DNA of 32,337 bases from JBAXLO01 sp037134755 (GTDB taxonomy: Bacteria > Bacteroidota > Bacteroidia > Bacteroidales > JACABE01). Each line of letters opens with the position of its first letter. Within the stretch, counting starts at the first letter, position 1. The stretch lies in contig JBAXLO010000024.1 in assembly GCA_037134755.1 (NCBI GenBank), positions 1 through 32,337 of the forward strand. The letters run 5' to 3'. The notes beneath the pieces were generated by a model. It was not told where the DNA came from, did not search any database, and worked only from the letters and a program-made list of their open reading frames with translations. The position numbers and the translations under genes are program-made. Below, piece by piece: positions 22,679 through 32,322 of the stretch.

Positions 22679-24991
22679 ATGAGTACTAAACAAGAAGAGT
22701 TTTACAAGGAACTCTTAGCTGATTTTAAAATAGAGGCTACAGAGCATAGTACTACTTTTACCAACAATCTTCTTGATCTGGAGAGGGAAGGAGATAGGGT
22801 GAAACGACAATGCATGATAGAAATTATGTTTCGGGAAATCCATAGTCTTAAAGGTGCAGCACGAGCTGTTAACCTTCAGGAGATAGAAAGATTATGTCAG
22901 GCTTTGGAAAATGTAATGTCTAAAATGAAACAAGGGCACTTAAGCTATTCTTCTTATTTATTTGATACTTTTCATAACACTATTAATATACTAAACGGAC
23001 TGTTAACTGATCTTTTTGAAGGACAAAAGACAATTAACAGCGAAATAGTTTCAGGTACTATAGTAGAACTTTCGGCTATTATTAATAGTAAATCTGAATC
23101 AAATTATCCACCTATTTCAGTTGTTCAAACTGAAGTAAAGGAAAGTGCTCCGGTTGTTGAAACACCTGTTGTTGTCGAGAACAAAGAAGAGAAACCTGCA
23201 CAGAATCCTATTATTCATGCAAATGATGAGAAAACTCCTGTAAAGGAAACGGTACGTATCTCAACAGAAAAATTAAGTAATATATTATTACAGGCAGAAG
23301 AACTGATTACTGCCAAAGCGATCTTAAGTAACTTTGTTCAGAATCTAAACTTTCTTAAACTTGATATTAACACTAAAACAAAGTTAACAGAAAACAAAAA
23401 GCAACTTATACAACCTTTAAGTTCGGATGTTGATAACCTTGCTTGGAATGAATTATATAACTGGCAAAAAGAAAACACTAAAAAGACTCAATTCAACTTA
23501 AACCTATTGGTTAAAGATGCCGAACAATTTCAACGATCTGTTTCAAGGATGGTTGATGATCTTTTAGTAGATATTAAAAACACATTGCTAAGGCCTTTCA
23601 GTTCGTTGTTGGATATTTTTCCTAAGCTTGTCAGAGACCTTTCGAAAGAACAAAACAAGGATGTAAATCTCAATATCTATGGAAATGATATTGAAATTGA
23701 CCGTCGTATATTGGAGGAAATCAAAGATCCATTAATTCATATTTTACGTAATTGTATTGATCATGGGATTGAGAAACCCGAACAACGAAAAGCTAAAAAT
23801 AAAGCTGTTTATGCTTCAATAAATATCTCGCTAAAACAAACAAATGATCAGAGATTATTAATTCAGATATCAGATGATGGACAAGGGATTAATAAGGATA
23901 AAGTTATTGCATCAGCAATTAAAGAGGGTGCTATAACAGCAGAAACAGTTGAGAAGTTAACAGAAAAAGAATTACTTAAACTAATATTTGTTTCGGGAGT
24001 TACCACTAGTAACTTTATAACCAATATCTCGGGCAGAGGATTGGGGATGGCAATAGTTGTTGATAAAGTAACACAGTTAGGTGGAACAATAGATATTGAA
24101 TCAGTATTGGATAAAGGGACTATATTTAAAATCAACTTACCTTTATCGTTAGCTACTTTCAGAGGTATTATCTTTAAGATAGGGAATAGTCAGTTTATTG
24201 CTCCTACAAATACTGTTGAACGTGTGTTGAAAATAAAACGTTCGGATATTAATATTGTTAAAAACCAAGAAACAATAACAGTTGATGGACAAGTATTAAT
24301 ACTATTGCAACTCTCAAGTATTTTAGGTGTACATCATAATATAAAGAATTCAAGGACTGACTTTCAGATCCATGTATTAATATTATCAACAGGTCAAAAA
24401 CGTGTTGCTTTTGTTGTAGATGAAGTTATAGGTGAACAGGAAGGGACTATTAAGAGTTTAGGGACACAACTTGTTAACATTCGTTACATTTCTGGAGCTA
24501 CAATAATGGGAGATGGAAAGATAGTTCCTGTTTTAAATGTTTCTGAATTAATGGATGTAAGTAAAATTACAAGAAATCAAACGCTCTATAATACATCCTT
24601 AAAAGACACAGAGGATAATAACAATGCTGCTCAATCTATCTTAGTAGTTGAAGATTCACTTACTTCAAGAACATTGCTTAGGAATTTATTGGAAACTGCA
24701 GGCTATGATGTTAAAATAGCAGTAGATGGCATGGAAGCGTATACTATGATTAACAATGAGAACTTTGACCTTATTGTTTCAGACATAGAAATGCCAAGAA
24801 TGAATGGCTTTGAATTGACTGAAAAGATTAGAGCCGACAAACAGTTTTCTAATCTGCCTGTTATAATAGTAACTTCATTAGATTCGCCCGAAGATAAATT
24901 AAAAGGTATGGATGTGGGTGCTAATGCTTATTGTGTTAAAAGCAGTTTCGATCAAAGTAATCTATTAGAAATAATTCAACGACTCATTTAA
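22679..24991 (+). CDS. cheA: CheA histidine kinase fused to a receiver domain
   Basis: 770 residues. Hpt domain with H55 in FREIHSLKGAARAV. Linker with Pro/Glu-rich stretch (about 140-190). Dimerisation and ATPase core: LIHILRNCIDHGIEKPEQRK (N box), SDDGQGINKDKV (G1) and SGRGLGMAIVVDKVTQLGG (G2). A CheW-like P5 domain is followed by a C-terminal receiver from 654, with E658/D659, phospho-Asp D702 and K754. There is no separate P2 domain, and no free CheY is encoded in the operon, so the receiver probably takes the phosphoryl group in place of CheY, as in FrzE. Its stop codon overlaps the CheB ATG by 1 bp. Confidence 0.94.
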   Translation: MSTKQEEFYKELLADFKIEATEHSTTFTNNLLDLEREGDRVKRQCMIEIMFREIHSLKGAARAVNLQEIERLCQALENVMSKMKQGHLSYSSYLFDTFHNTINILNGLLTDLFEGQKTINSEIVSGTIVELSAIINSKSESNYPPISVVQTEVKESAPVVETPVVVENKEEKPAQNPIIHANDEKTPVKETVRISTEKLSNILLQAEELITAKAILSNFVQNLNFLKLDINTKTKLTENKKQLIQPLSSDVDNLAWNELYNWQKENTKKTQFNLNLLVKDAEQFQRSVSRMVDDLLVDIKNTLLRPFSSLLDIFPKLVRDLSKEQNKDVNLNIYGNDIEIDRRILEEIKDPLIHILRNCIDHGIEKPEQRKAKNKAVYASINISLKQTNDQRLLIQISDDGQGINKDKVIASAIKEGAITAETVEKLTEKELLKLIFVSGVTTSNFITNISGRGLGMAIVVDKVTQLGGTIDIESVLDKGTIFKINLPLSLATFRGIIFKIGNSQFIAPTNTVERVLKIKRSDINIVKNQETITVDGQVLILLQLSSILGVHHNIKNSRTDFQIHVLILSTGQKRVAFVVDEVIGEQEGTIKSLGTQLVNIRYISGATIMGDGKIVPVLNVSELMDVSKITRNQTLYNTSLKDTEDNNNAAQSILVVEDSLTSRTLLRNLLETAGYDVKIAVDGMEAYTMINNENFDLIVSDIEMPRMNGFELTEKIRADKQFSNLPVIIVTSLDSPEDKLKGMDVGANAYCVKSSFDQSNLLEIIQRLI

Positions 24992-26058
24992 TGACTATTG
25001 CTAAAAAAATATCTATTCTGGTTGTAGAAGATTCAGATGTAGTAAGAGCTTTTCTGGTTAATCTTTTAAACGAAGATCCTGCTATTAAAGTTATAGCTAC
25101 AGCTGTTAACGGACAGGAAGCAGTTGAAATGGCTTTAAAATACAATCCAGATCTCATCACAATGGATATTAATATGCCTAAGCTAAATGGTTTTGATGCG
25201 ACTGAAAAGATTATGCAAGTTGCGCCTACTCCCATAGTTATTGTTAGTAGTAATTACGATAAAACGAATACAGATATGCATTTTAATGCTCTAAAGGCAG
25301 GAGCATTAGCTATTCTTCCTACGCCTCTGGGTTTTGGCCATAAAGATCATAACGAAAGTGTCAGATATTTTCTTAACATGATTAGGCTGATGAGTGAGGT
25401 CAAGGTAGTAAGAAAACATAGTTCTGCTAAACATGTCAAATCTACTGATGAAAATAGTTCTCCTGTAATACCTGTTTCTGTTAGTAAAACTATAAAGGAT
25501 ATACAACTAATTGTAATAGGTGCATCTGCGGGCGGGCCTCCTGTATTGCTGGAAATATTAGAAGGATTACCTGACAATTTTCAGATTCCTATAATAATAG
25601 TTCAGCATGTGGATGCTACTTTCTCTGATGGTTTATATAAGTGGTTATTAAATTCGACACATAAAAATATTAAGCAGGGAGAAAATGGAGAGTTGCTTCT
25701 TCCCGGAACTATTTATTTAGCTCCTAAAGATAGACATATAGGTATTACAAATGACAACAGAATTATAATTTCACATGATGCTGCAGAACATAATTGCCGT
25801 CCTGCTGTATCCTATCTTTTTAGAAGTGTAAGAAATACATCAAATAAACATGCTATAGGCATTTTACTTTCGGGTATGGGAGTAGATGGTGCAATGGAGT
25901 TGAAAGAGCTAAAAGATATGGGATGTGTAACTATTGCACAGGATAGAGAAAGTTCGCTGGTGCATGGGATGCCGGGCGAAGCAATACGTTTGAATGGATC
26001 GAAATTTATTATGAATCCCACACAAATAACTTTATTTTTAAATAACTTAAAACATTAA
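24991..26058 (+). CDS. cheB: CheB methylesterase with atypical receiver
   Basis: 355 residues. The receiver (1-130) has D59 (ITMDINMP), but the conserved Lys is replaced by Thr111 in AILPTPLGF, so signalling may be altered. The methylesterase domain (about 170-352) carries the catalytic triad S179 (IGASAGGP), H206 (IIVQHVDAT) and D299 (GMGVDGAME). It removes methyl groups from receptor glutamates and may also deamidate them. It overlaps the CheA stop codon by 1 bp (TAATG), which couples the two. The linker between the domains is short and basic. Confidence 0.93.
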   Translation: MTIAKKISILVVEDSDVVRAFLVNLLNEDPAIKVIATAVNGQEAVEMALKYNPDLITMDINMPKLNGFDATEKIMQVAPTPIVIVSSNYDKTNTDMHFNALKAGALAILPTPLGFGHKDHNESVRYFLNMIRLMSEVKVVRKHSSAKHVKSTDENSSPVIPVSVSKTIKDIQLIVIGASAGGPPVLLEILEGLPDNFQIPIIIVQHVDATFSDGLYKWLLNSTHKNIKQGENGELLLPGTIYLAPKDRHIGITNDNRIIISHDAAEHNCRPAVSYLFRSVRNTSNKHAIGILLSGMGVDGAMELKELKDMGCVTIAQDRESSLVHGMPGEAIRLNGSKFIMNPTQITLFLNNLKH

Positions 26059-26064
26059 ATATTT

Positions 26065-27324
26065 ATGGATATATATAGTCATTTCACAATGCAGAACAAC
26101 CTTATAGTTGTTGTTGAAGATTCACCGGTACAGGCAAAAAAACTTAGATTCCTGCTCGAACAAAACAGTTTTGAAGTCCAGATTTGTGTTAATGGGATGG
26201 ATGCTTTAGAATTTCTAAAAACTAAACGACCAACTCTTATTATAAGTGATATTGTGATGCCTGAAATGGACGGCTATCAATTCTGTAAAAAGATTAAAGA
26301 GGAGGTTAATTATAAAGATATTCCTATTATTTTATTAACTTCTTTGCAGGATCCTTTAGATATTATTAAAGGATTACAAGCCGGTGCTGATAACTTTATC
26401 ACCAAGCCTTTTGATGAGAATTATTTGATTTCACGAATTCAATATCTATTAGCCAACCGTAATATTAGAATGCAATCAGGCAGTGCTGAGATGGTTATAG
26501 AAGTTGTTTTTAGAGGTGAGAAGTATAATATTAACTCTGAACGTAAACAGATACTTGATCTTTTGCTATCAGTATATGAAGCTGCTATTCTGCGTAATGA
26601 TGAGTTGATAAAGACTCAGGCTCTTTTGCAAACAGCTAATGAAGATCTTCAATCAACTAATATGGAACTGGAAGCATTTGCCCGTACTGTTTCCCATGAT
26701 TTACGCACTCCAATTCATCAGATAGTGGGGCTTACAGAGATTTTACAAGCTGAACTTGCTGATAAACTTGATGAAGAATCTAGTTCGTTTTTGGAGATTA
26801 TTATGCAATCAGCAACTAACATGGCTCAATTGGTAGAAGATTTATTGAAGCTGTCAATGTCGAATAAAACTAACCTTGAATATTCTAAAGTTAATCTTAC
26901 TAAATTAGCTAACCAGATAGTAGATAATTTTAAGCAAAATGAGCCTAACCGTAGGGTTAATATATTTATTCAGGAGAACATGGAGTGTAATGGTGATCAG
27001 GGATTATTAAAAGTTGTGTTGGAGAACCTGATTGGTAATGCCTGGAAATATTCCGGCAAACAAGATGTTACAGAAATTACTATACAACGTCTTGATGATT
27101 TTAAAGCCAATAGTTTCTTAATAAAGGATAATGGTGTTGGATTTGATATTGTTAACCGACATAAGCTATTTAATCCTTTCGAACGCTTACATACCAAAGA
27201 AGATTTCCCGGGAACGGGTGTTGGACTGGCAACAGTTAAGCGTATTATCGAAAGACATAACGGTCATATTTGGGCTGACTCATCGGTTGGCAATGGAGCT
27301 ACTTTCTACTGGACACTTCCTTAA
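26065..27324 (+). CDS. Receiver-histidine kinase hybrid protein
   Basis: 419 residues. N-terminal receiver (about 11-130) with D62 (IISDIVMPEMDG) and K114 (ITKPFDE). A helical linker leads to a HisKA domain with H211 in FARTVSHDLRTP, then a HATPase_c domain (about 290-418) with ENLIGNAWKYSGK, DNGVGFD and GTGVGLATVKRIIERHNGH. There is no transmembrane part. The receiver in front of the kinase suggests it takes signal from CheA and passes phosphate to a partner elsewhere; the target is unknown. It lies 6 bp after the CheB gene and is the last gene of the operon. A second Met at residue 9 is an alternative start. Confidence 0.92.
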   Translation: MDIYSHFTMQNNLIVVVEDSPVQAKKLRFLLEQNSFEVQICVNGMDALEFLKTKRPTLIISDIVMPEMDGYQFCKKIKEEVNYKDIPIILLTSLQDPLDIIKGLQAGADNFITKPFDENYLISRIQYLLANRNIRMQSGSAEMVIEVVFRGEKYNINSERKQILDLLLSVYEAAILRNDELIKTQALLQTANEDLQSTNMELEAFARTVSHDLRTPIHQIVGLTEILQAELADKLDEESSSFLEIIMQSATNMAQLVEDLLKLSMSNKTNLEYSKVNLTKLANQIVDNFKQNEPNRRVNIFIQENMECNGDQGLLKVVLENLIGNAWKYSGKQDVTEITIQRLDDFKANSFLIKDNGVGFDIVNRHKLFNPFERLHTKEDFPGTGVGLATVKRIIERHNGHIWADSSVGNGATFYWTLP

Positions 27325-27380
27325 TTGAATACTATTAAAGGCTTTTAGCTGTTTAGGCTGATAGTCTTTAAAGAAAATAA

Positions 27381-27417
27381 AAACCTTCATCATTCTCATG
27401 GTGAAGGTTTCTTTTTT
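27381..27417 (+). terminator. Intrinsic terminator after the chemosensory operon
   Basis: Stem AAACCTTCA (27381-27389) with TGAAGGTTT (27402-27410), a 12-nt loop, then a T6 run (27412-27417). It stands between the operon stop at 27324 and the convergent oxidoreductase end at 27530. The T run follows on the plus strand, so it terminates the chemosensory transcript. Confidence 0.85.
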
Positions 27418-27529
27418 ATAATAGTTTATGTATGATTTCTTGTTAATCTATTACATTATAATAATACATTATAATTCATACCTAAAAGTTTAAGAATCTA
27501 AAAGCCAAATAGACTAAACTCCTAAAAGC

Positions 27530-30500
27530 CTACTTAAATGATGTCTCAGGTAAACCGTCGCAACTAAGTTTAAGTCTGTCGAAGTAAGTTGGAACATCTT
27601 TTCCTGTCAATTTATCTACATATAGCTTAGCTAAATATTGACTTAACATAAATCCATGTCCGCGTAAGCCTACAAATAATCCTAGTTCTGGGTCTATCAT
27701 GTAGCGAGGCTCAATATAATATCCTGACCATACTGCCTGGAATCCTACTGAAGATAATTCAGGAATCCAGTCAACAAATATCTCAGAGACTATCTCTAAA
27801 AATTCTTTAGAGTTTACCTTTAGATTCTTGTCGGTTTCCATAGCATCTATCGCAGGTGAAGCACAGCCAATTATCTGACCTGTTTCTTTTAATTGTTGAC
27901 CATAAACAGCAGAGAATCCTTTATATTTTCTTCTGTCGATAAGCATATCTAAACAATGACCATCCACACCTAACATCGGCAAACGACGTGTTATAAACGC
28001 CTGATGTTTTACAGGAAACAGACCTGTATCGATGCCAAGTTTCTTAGCAAATTTATTTCCTTCAGGACCTAAAGCATTAATGAATACTTCGGTTTCATAT
28101 TCTACGTATTCCTTGTTGTGATCATACACAAGTGCGCGAAAAGTATTGCCAGTCTTTTCAACATCTATCAGGTTGCAATCTTCTAAAACAGTACCACCGT
28201 TTTCAATACCTATACGGCGGATAAGATCTATAACCCTGCCGGGAGTAGCCTGCCAGCAGTCGTTGGTTATCAGAGCTGCCTTGTAAGTATCGAGTTTAGT
28301 ATTAAAATATGGTGAGATCTCCTTACGGAAATCCTTTGGGTCAATCATGTGTGCATCCGACCATTTCCTTGACTCATCCAAAGCCTTGTAAGTTGCATCA
28401 TCATGTGCAAAGCCAACATATTTTATAGCTTTATAATCTATGTTCTTTAGCTTCTGAAGCTCTTTAAATATTTCAAGATTATGAGTAGCAATGTCACTGA
28501 TCTCAGGAACTGTGAAAGAAGGACGACCACCGGCAATGTTACGCCATGAAGACCCTCTGCCATTATTTATCATAACCGGCTTAAGACCTGCTTCCGAAAG
28601 ATATCTAAACAATGCACTGCCACCGATACCTCCACCTGCAACAAATGATTGTACTTTTACTTTTCTAACCTCTTTACCCGTTACATTTGTAATGATCTTT
28701 TCGTGCACATTATGAGGATACAATTCTCCCATATTTACCTGATTTGATAATGGACCACGAGGCGTAGCATCTCCCAATATCTGTATCCCGTAAGGGCGTA
28801 TCTTCTGTTTAAGACGCGGGATGCAACGCTTTCCGCGACAAGCACCCATACCTAAACGTGTGGTGTGTTTTACTTCATCAATAGAGATAAACTTTCTATC
28901 TCCAACTATATTCAATATCTCGTCTATCTGCACATCATCGCAATGACAAACATAGGTCTTAGACTCTACAGCCTCAGCAGGTTTAAACTCTACCTTTGAA
29001 GGATACTTTTCTTTAACGATAAATCCTTTTACTTTAACTAAATCTTCGCCATGAACTGTTGCACATTTTACTCTTGCAATGTTTGTTTTGTTGGGCTTTA
29101 AAAGAATCTTTTCAATAGAACCTTCACCAACAATAGCACCATTATTATCTACAAGATAAACTTCTTCACCTTCGGTTGCGGCATATTCAATTGGCAGGAA
29201 TGCCCAGTCTTTTTTAACATTATATCCGAAGATTGCTAAGCCAGGACATTGAAAAACGCAGTCCATGCAACCAATACATTTCTCAAAATCTATTTGAGGA
29301 ACTGTGCTGGTAGAAGACTTCGTGATAGCTCCGTATTTACAAGCAAAGGCACAAGGATTACATGCAAAACCATAGAGGCAATCAATCTGCACAAAACCTT
29401 TTCCATTCATACGTTCAGCATCTGGTAGGTAAGGTGCTTCAATCACTCTGGTTGGATGCTGCTGAGAATCTATATACTCTTTAGATATTTCTAAGTAAGC
29501 CTCGTAATCATATCGTTCTCCCATATCTTGCAGGATTTCGAAGGCTACTTGTTTACCTCTCAAAACAGCGCTGGTTCCTTCACCAATTCTGATAGCATCG
29601 CCTACACCATAACACTGACGACCAAAAACTTCGTTACCTTTAATTAAAAGTTGATCATCGGGCACAAGACCTGTACATATATTAATAGCATCAATTCCAT
29701 CAATGATTTTCTCAGTACCCGGTATTGGCACAAAGTTTTCGCACTCTGCTATCACAGCACCAATAATACCATCATGAGTTGCATTAGGGATAGCCTTTAA
29801 AAGGATATGTGATGTTAAAACCGGAATACCTAATCTACGTACACGGTTTGCCTGTACAGGAAATCCACCTTCGTTAGGCAATGCCTCAACAATTGCTTTT
29901 ACATTTGCTCCGGCCTGCATCAACTGATAGGAAGTTAAGTACCCAATATTTCCTGCTCCGACAGTCAGAACAGTTTTACCTAATAAAGTCAACTCACTAT
30001 TCATCATCTTTTGAACAACTGCCGCGGTATAAACTCCGGGCAAATCATCGTTCTCGAACGTTGGCATAAAAGGCACCGCACCTGTAGCAATCACAAGTTG
30101 TTCGGCATCTACATAATATATCTCGTCAGTCTCAACATTCTTCACAGCTATTCGCTTTCCTTCCAACAAATCCCACACAGTAGAATTTAGAAAAATACCG
30201 TCATGATTATCCCCGGCAAGGGTAGTAGCTATATCAAAACCACGCATGCCACCAAACTTCTTCTCTTTTTCAAAGAAGAAAAACTGATGGGTTTGCATTA
30301 GGAATTGACCACCTATCTTATCATTATTATCTATAACTATATTAGGGATATTATGCTTCATAAGTTCTTCGCGGGCAGCTAATCCGGCAGGCCCTGCACC
30401 TATAATAGCCACTCGGGTCTTATAGATCTTAATAGTATCTTGTTTATGAATTTCTGCGATGTCTGGGTTGTAATCTTTAGGTATTTCAGCAACCTCTTTT

Positions 30501-30760
30501 ATGTTATCCACTTTAGTGATACATATGCGTTTGATACTCCCATCAACAAGCATTTCGCAGGCACCGCACTTACCGATTCCGCACTCCAGACTACGCTCAC
30601 GATTCTGAAGGCTATGACTATGCACAGGATATCCGGCCTGATGCAATGCTGCCGCGATGGTGAATCCCTTCTCACCGTTTATTTCTTTTCCATCAAACTT
30701 AAATGTAATAGTGTCAACTTTTGGCACGTCCAGAATAGGATGTTTTGTTATTTTATACAT
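27530..30760 (-). CDS. Fused iron-sulfur flavoprotein oxidoreductase (HcnABC-like, with ferredoxin)
   Basis: 1076 residues, four modules in one chain. (1) [2Fe-2S] domain with C60, C65, C68, C80 (LECGIGKCGACEMLVDG). (2) FAD/NAD(P) oxidoreductase, GAGPAG at 121-126 and VGAGNIG at 268-274. (3) Two ferredoxin-type clusters, C461/C467/C470/C474 and C495/C498/C501/C505. (4) BFD-like [2Fe-2S] site C605/C607/C641/C646, then a DAO-type flavin domain (GGGIGG 709-714) to the end. Separate subunits of this kind make up hydrogen cyanide synthase, heterotetrameric sarcosine oxidase and dye-linked proline/hydroxyproline dehydrogenases, so an amine or imino-acid substrate is likely. No signal peptide. A TAATTTTG -7 box at 30822-30829 precedes it. 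Confidence 0.88.
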   Translation of the reverse strand: MYKITKHPILDVPKVDTITFKFDGKEINGEKGFTIAAALHQAGYPVHSHSLQNRERSLECGIGKCGACEMLVDGSIKRICITKVDNIKEVAEIPKDYNPDIAEIHKQDTIKIYKTRVAIIGAGPAGLAAREELMKHNIPNIVIDNNDKIGGQFLMQTHQFFFFEKEKKFGGMRGFDIATTLAGDNHDGIFLNSTVWDLLEGKRIAVKNVETDEIYYVDAEQLVIATGAVPFMPTFENDDLPGVYTAAVVQKMMNSELTLLGKTVLTVGAGNIGYLTSYQLMQAGANVKAIVEALPNEGGFPVQANRVRRLGIPVLTSHILLKAIPNATHDGIIGAVIAECENFVPIPGTEKIIDGIDAINICTGLVPDDQLLIKGNEVFGRQCYGVGDAIRIGEGTSAVLRGKQVAFEILQDMGERYDYEAYLEISKEYIDSQQHPTRVIEAPYLPDAERMNGKGFVQIDCLYGFACNPCAFACKYGAITKSSTSTVPQIDFEKCIGCMDCVFQCPGLAIFGYNVKKDWAFLPIEYAATEGEEVYLVDNNGAIVGEGSIEKILLKPNKTNIARVKCATVHGEDLVKVKGFIVKEKYPSKVEFKPAEAVESKTYVCHCDDVQIDEILNIVGDRKFISIDEVKHTTRLGMGACRGKRCIPRLKQKIRPYGIQILGDATPRGPLSNQVNMGELYPHNVHEKIITNVTGKEVRKVKVQSFVAGGGIGGSALFRYLSEAGLKPVMINNGRGSSWRNIAGGRPSFTVPEISDIATHNLEIFKELQKLKNIDYKAIKYVGFAHDDATYKALDESRKWSDAHMIDPKDFRKEISPYFNTKLDTYKAALITNDCWQATPGRVIDLIRRIGIENGGTVLEDCNLIDVEKTGNTFRALVYDHNKEYVEYETEVFINALGPEGNKFAKKLGIDTGLFPVKHQAFITRRLPMLGVDGHCLDMLIDRRKYKGFSAVYGQQLKETGQIIGCASPAIDAMETDKNLKVNSKEFLEIVSEIFVDWIPELSSVGFQAVWSGYYIEPRYMIDPELGLFVGLRGHGFMLSQYLAKLYVDKLTGKDVPTYFDRLKLSCDGLPETSFK

Positions 30761-30821
30761 TGTGTTTTAATATGTTTGAGTATGATTTGTTCTATGTGTA
30801 TTTTTGCTGTTAATTGCTCAG

Positions 30822-30829
30822 CAAAATTA
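30822..30829 (-). promoter_or_regulatory. -7 promoter box of the oxidoreductase gene (TAATTTTG)
   Basis: On the minus strand TAATTTTG matches TAnnTTTG. It ends 61 bp before the start codon of the oxidoreductase. The shared stress operator is absent upstream of it. Confidence 0.5.
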
Positions 30830-30903
30830 CATTTATTTTAAGAAGTGGAAAGGTATTTGAAGAAATATTTTTGATGAATTTACATGCCATTGTGCCACAC
30901 CTC

Positions 30904-32322
30904 TTATTTCTTCGCAATTCTTCTTATCATACCATTAAATATAATAAAATGTATTGGGTATAAAGCGTACCAATAGAGCCTTCCCAAGAGACCTTTGGGG
31001 CGGAAGGTTGCTGTTTGAAACAAGATTCCATCAACTATTTTAAATTCCAGCCATGCTTCTCCGGGTAGTTTCATTTCGGCAAACATTAACAGCCTGCCTT
31101 CCTCCTTGCTAGCATATAAAACTCTCCAGAAGTCTATTGCATCGCCGGTATTTATGTGATTAGGATTTGTGCGTCCTCTTCTTAAGCCCACACCTCCATA
31201 AAGTCTATCAACGAAACCTCTTATCTGCCATAGCGTTGTGCCGAAATACCAACCCTTGTCTCCACCTATACTCCATATCTTATCAATACATGTTTTGTAG
31301 TCGATTATTGCACACTTTCGCTTGTCGAAAAAGCATCCAAAGCTTGGGACTGTAAGGTAATCGGAGATTTTAAATTTAAGGTCGCTGCTGGAGAAAGCGT
31401 CTTTCCAGCTCGAAGTTATTTCGTTGTCTTCTACTACTGCCAGCGTCTTTCTTAAAGCTTCTTCGTAACTTATGGGTGTAATATTTACTATCTGATTAAT
31501 TGATGTGTCTCTACAAACTACTTCTATTTTCATGCTGTCGACCAATGCGGTGGCAAGTTTGTAAGAGGTGGAGGTAATAAAATACAACCAATACGAAGAG
31601 AGTTTTGGAGTCATTACCGGCACAACTCCTATGTACCTTTTTATGCCGCGAACTTTGGCATAACCAAGCAACATTTCTTTATACGTCAGTACATCCGGGC
31701 CACCGATATCGTAATTGTTATCATAAGTTTGCTCCTTAAAAAGCACGAGTTCTAATATGGAAATAACATCCGTAACGCTTATTGGCTGACATTTGGTATG
31801 CAGCCATTTGGGAGCAATCATCAGAGGCAGTTTTTCTATCAGGTCGCGCATAATCTCAAACGATGCACTGCCCGAACCTATTATTATCCCTGCCCTTAGT
31901 GTGGTAAGATGGTATTTTTTACTTTTCAGTTCGTCTTCTACTGCTTTGCGCGAGTCAAGATGTTCTGACAATACATTTTCGTTAACTATCCCACTTAAAA
32001 ATATTACTTGCTGAGCATTTGTTTTCTCAATAGCATCCCTGAAATTTCCTGCGCATTGTTTCTCCAGATTCTTAAAGTCTCGCGAAGACGACATGGAATG
32101 TATGAGATAATAAGCAGCATCTATATCATTTGGAATGTTTTCTAATGAAGCAGCATTCAGAAAGTCGGCTTCTATTATCTCGATATGTTCGCTGATATAT
32201 GCAGGCAAATTTAACCTGTTCTTATCTCTAACGCAACAAACTACATTGTGTTTTTTATTTATGAGAGCTATTAAAAGTCGCTTGCCAATATATCCGGTTA
32301 CACCTGTTAAAAGTATTTTCAT
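30904..32322 (-). CDS. SDR family NAD(P)-binding protein with DUF2867
   Basis: 472 residues. The N-terminal Rossmann domain has TGVTGYIGKR (6-15), an extended-SDR/NmrA-like start, followed by EADFLNAASLENIP and YYLIHSMSSS. The C-terminal part from about 300 is a DUF2867-type domain with GGDKGWYFGTTLWQIRGFVD, LRRGRTNP, DAIDFWRVLY and LPGEAWLEFKI, ending in a hydrophobic tail. The reaction is unknown; the family is common in Bacteroidota and often annotated as an epimerase-like protein. The start is 15 bp from the window edge, so its promoter is cut off. Confidence 0.9.
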   Translation of the reverse strand: MKILLTGVTGYIGKRLLIALINKKHNVVCCVRDKNRLNLPAYISEHIEIIEADFLNAASLENIPNDIDAAYYLIHSMSSSRDFKNLEKQCAGNFRDAIEKTNAQQVIFLSGIVNENVLSEHLDSRKAVEDELKSKKYHLTTLRAGIIIGSGSASFEIMRDLIEKLPLMIAPKWLHTKCQPISVTDVISILELVLFKEQTYDNNYDIGGPDVLTYKEMLLGYAKVRGIKRYIGVVPVMTPKLSSYWLYFITSTSYKLATALVDSMKIEVVCRDTSINQIVNITPISYEEALRKTLAVVEDNEITSSWKDAFSSSDLKFKISDYLTVPSFGCFFDKRKCAIIDYKTCIDKIWSIGGDKGWYFGTTLWQIRGFVDRLYGGVGLRRGRTNPNHINTGDAIDFWRVLYASKEEGRLLMFAEMKLPGEAWLEFKIVDGILFQTATFRPKGLLGRLYWYALYPIHFIIFNGMIRRIAKK

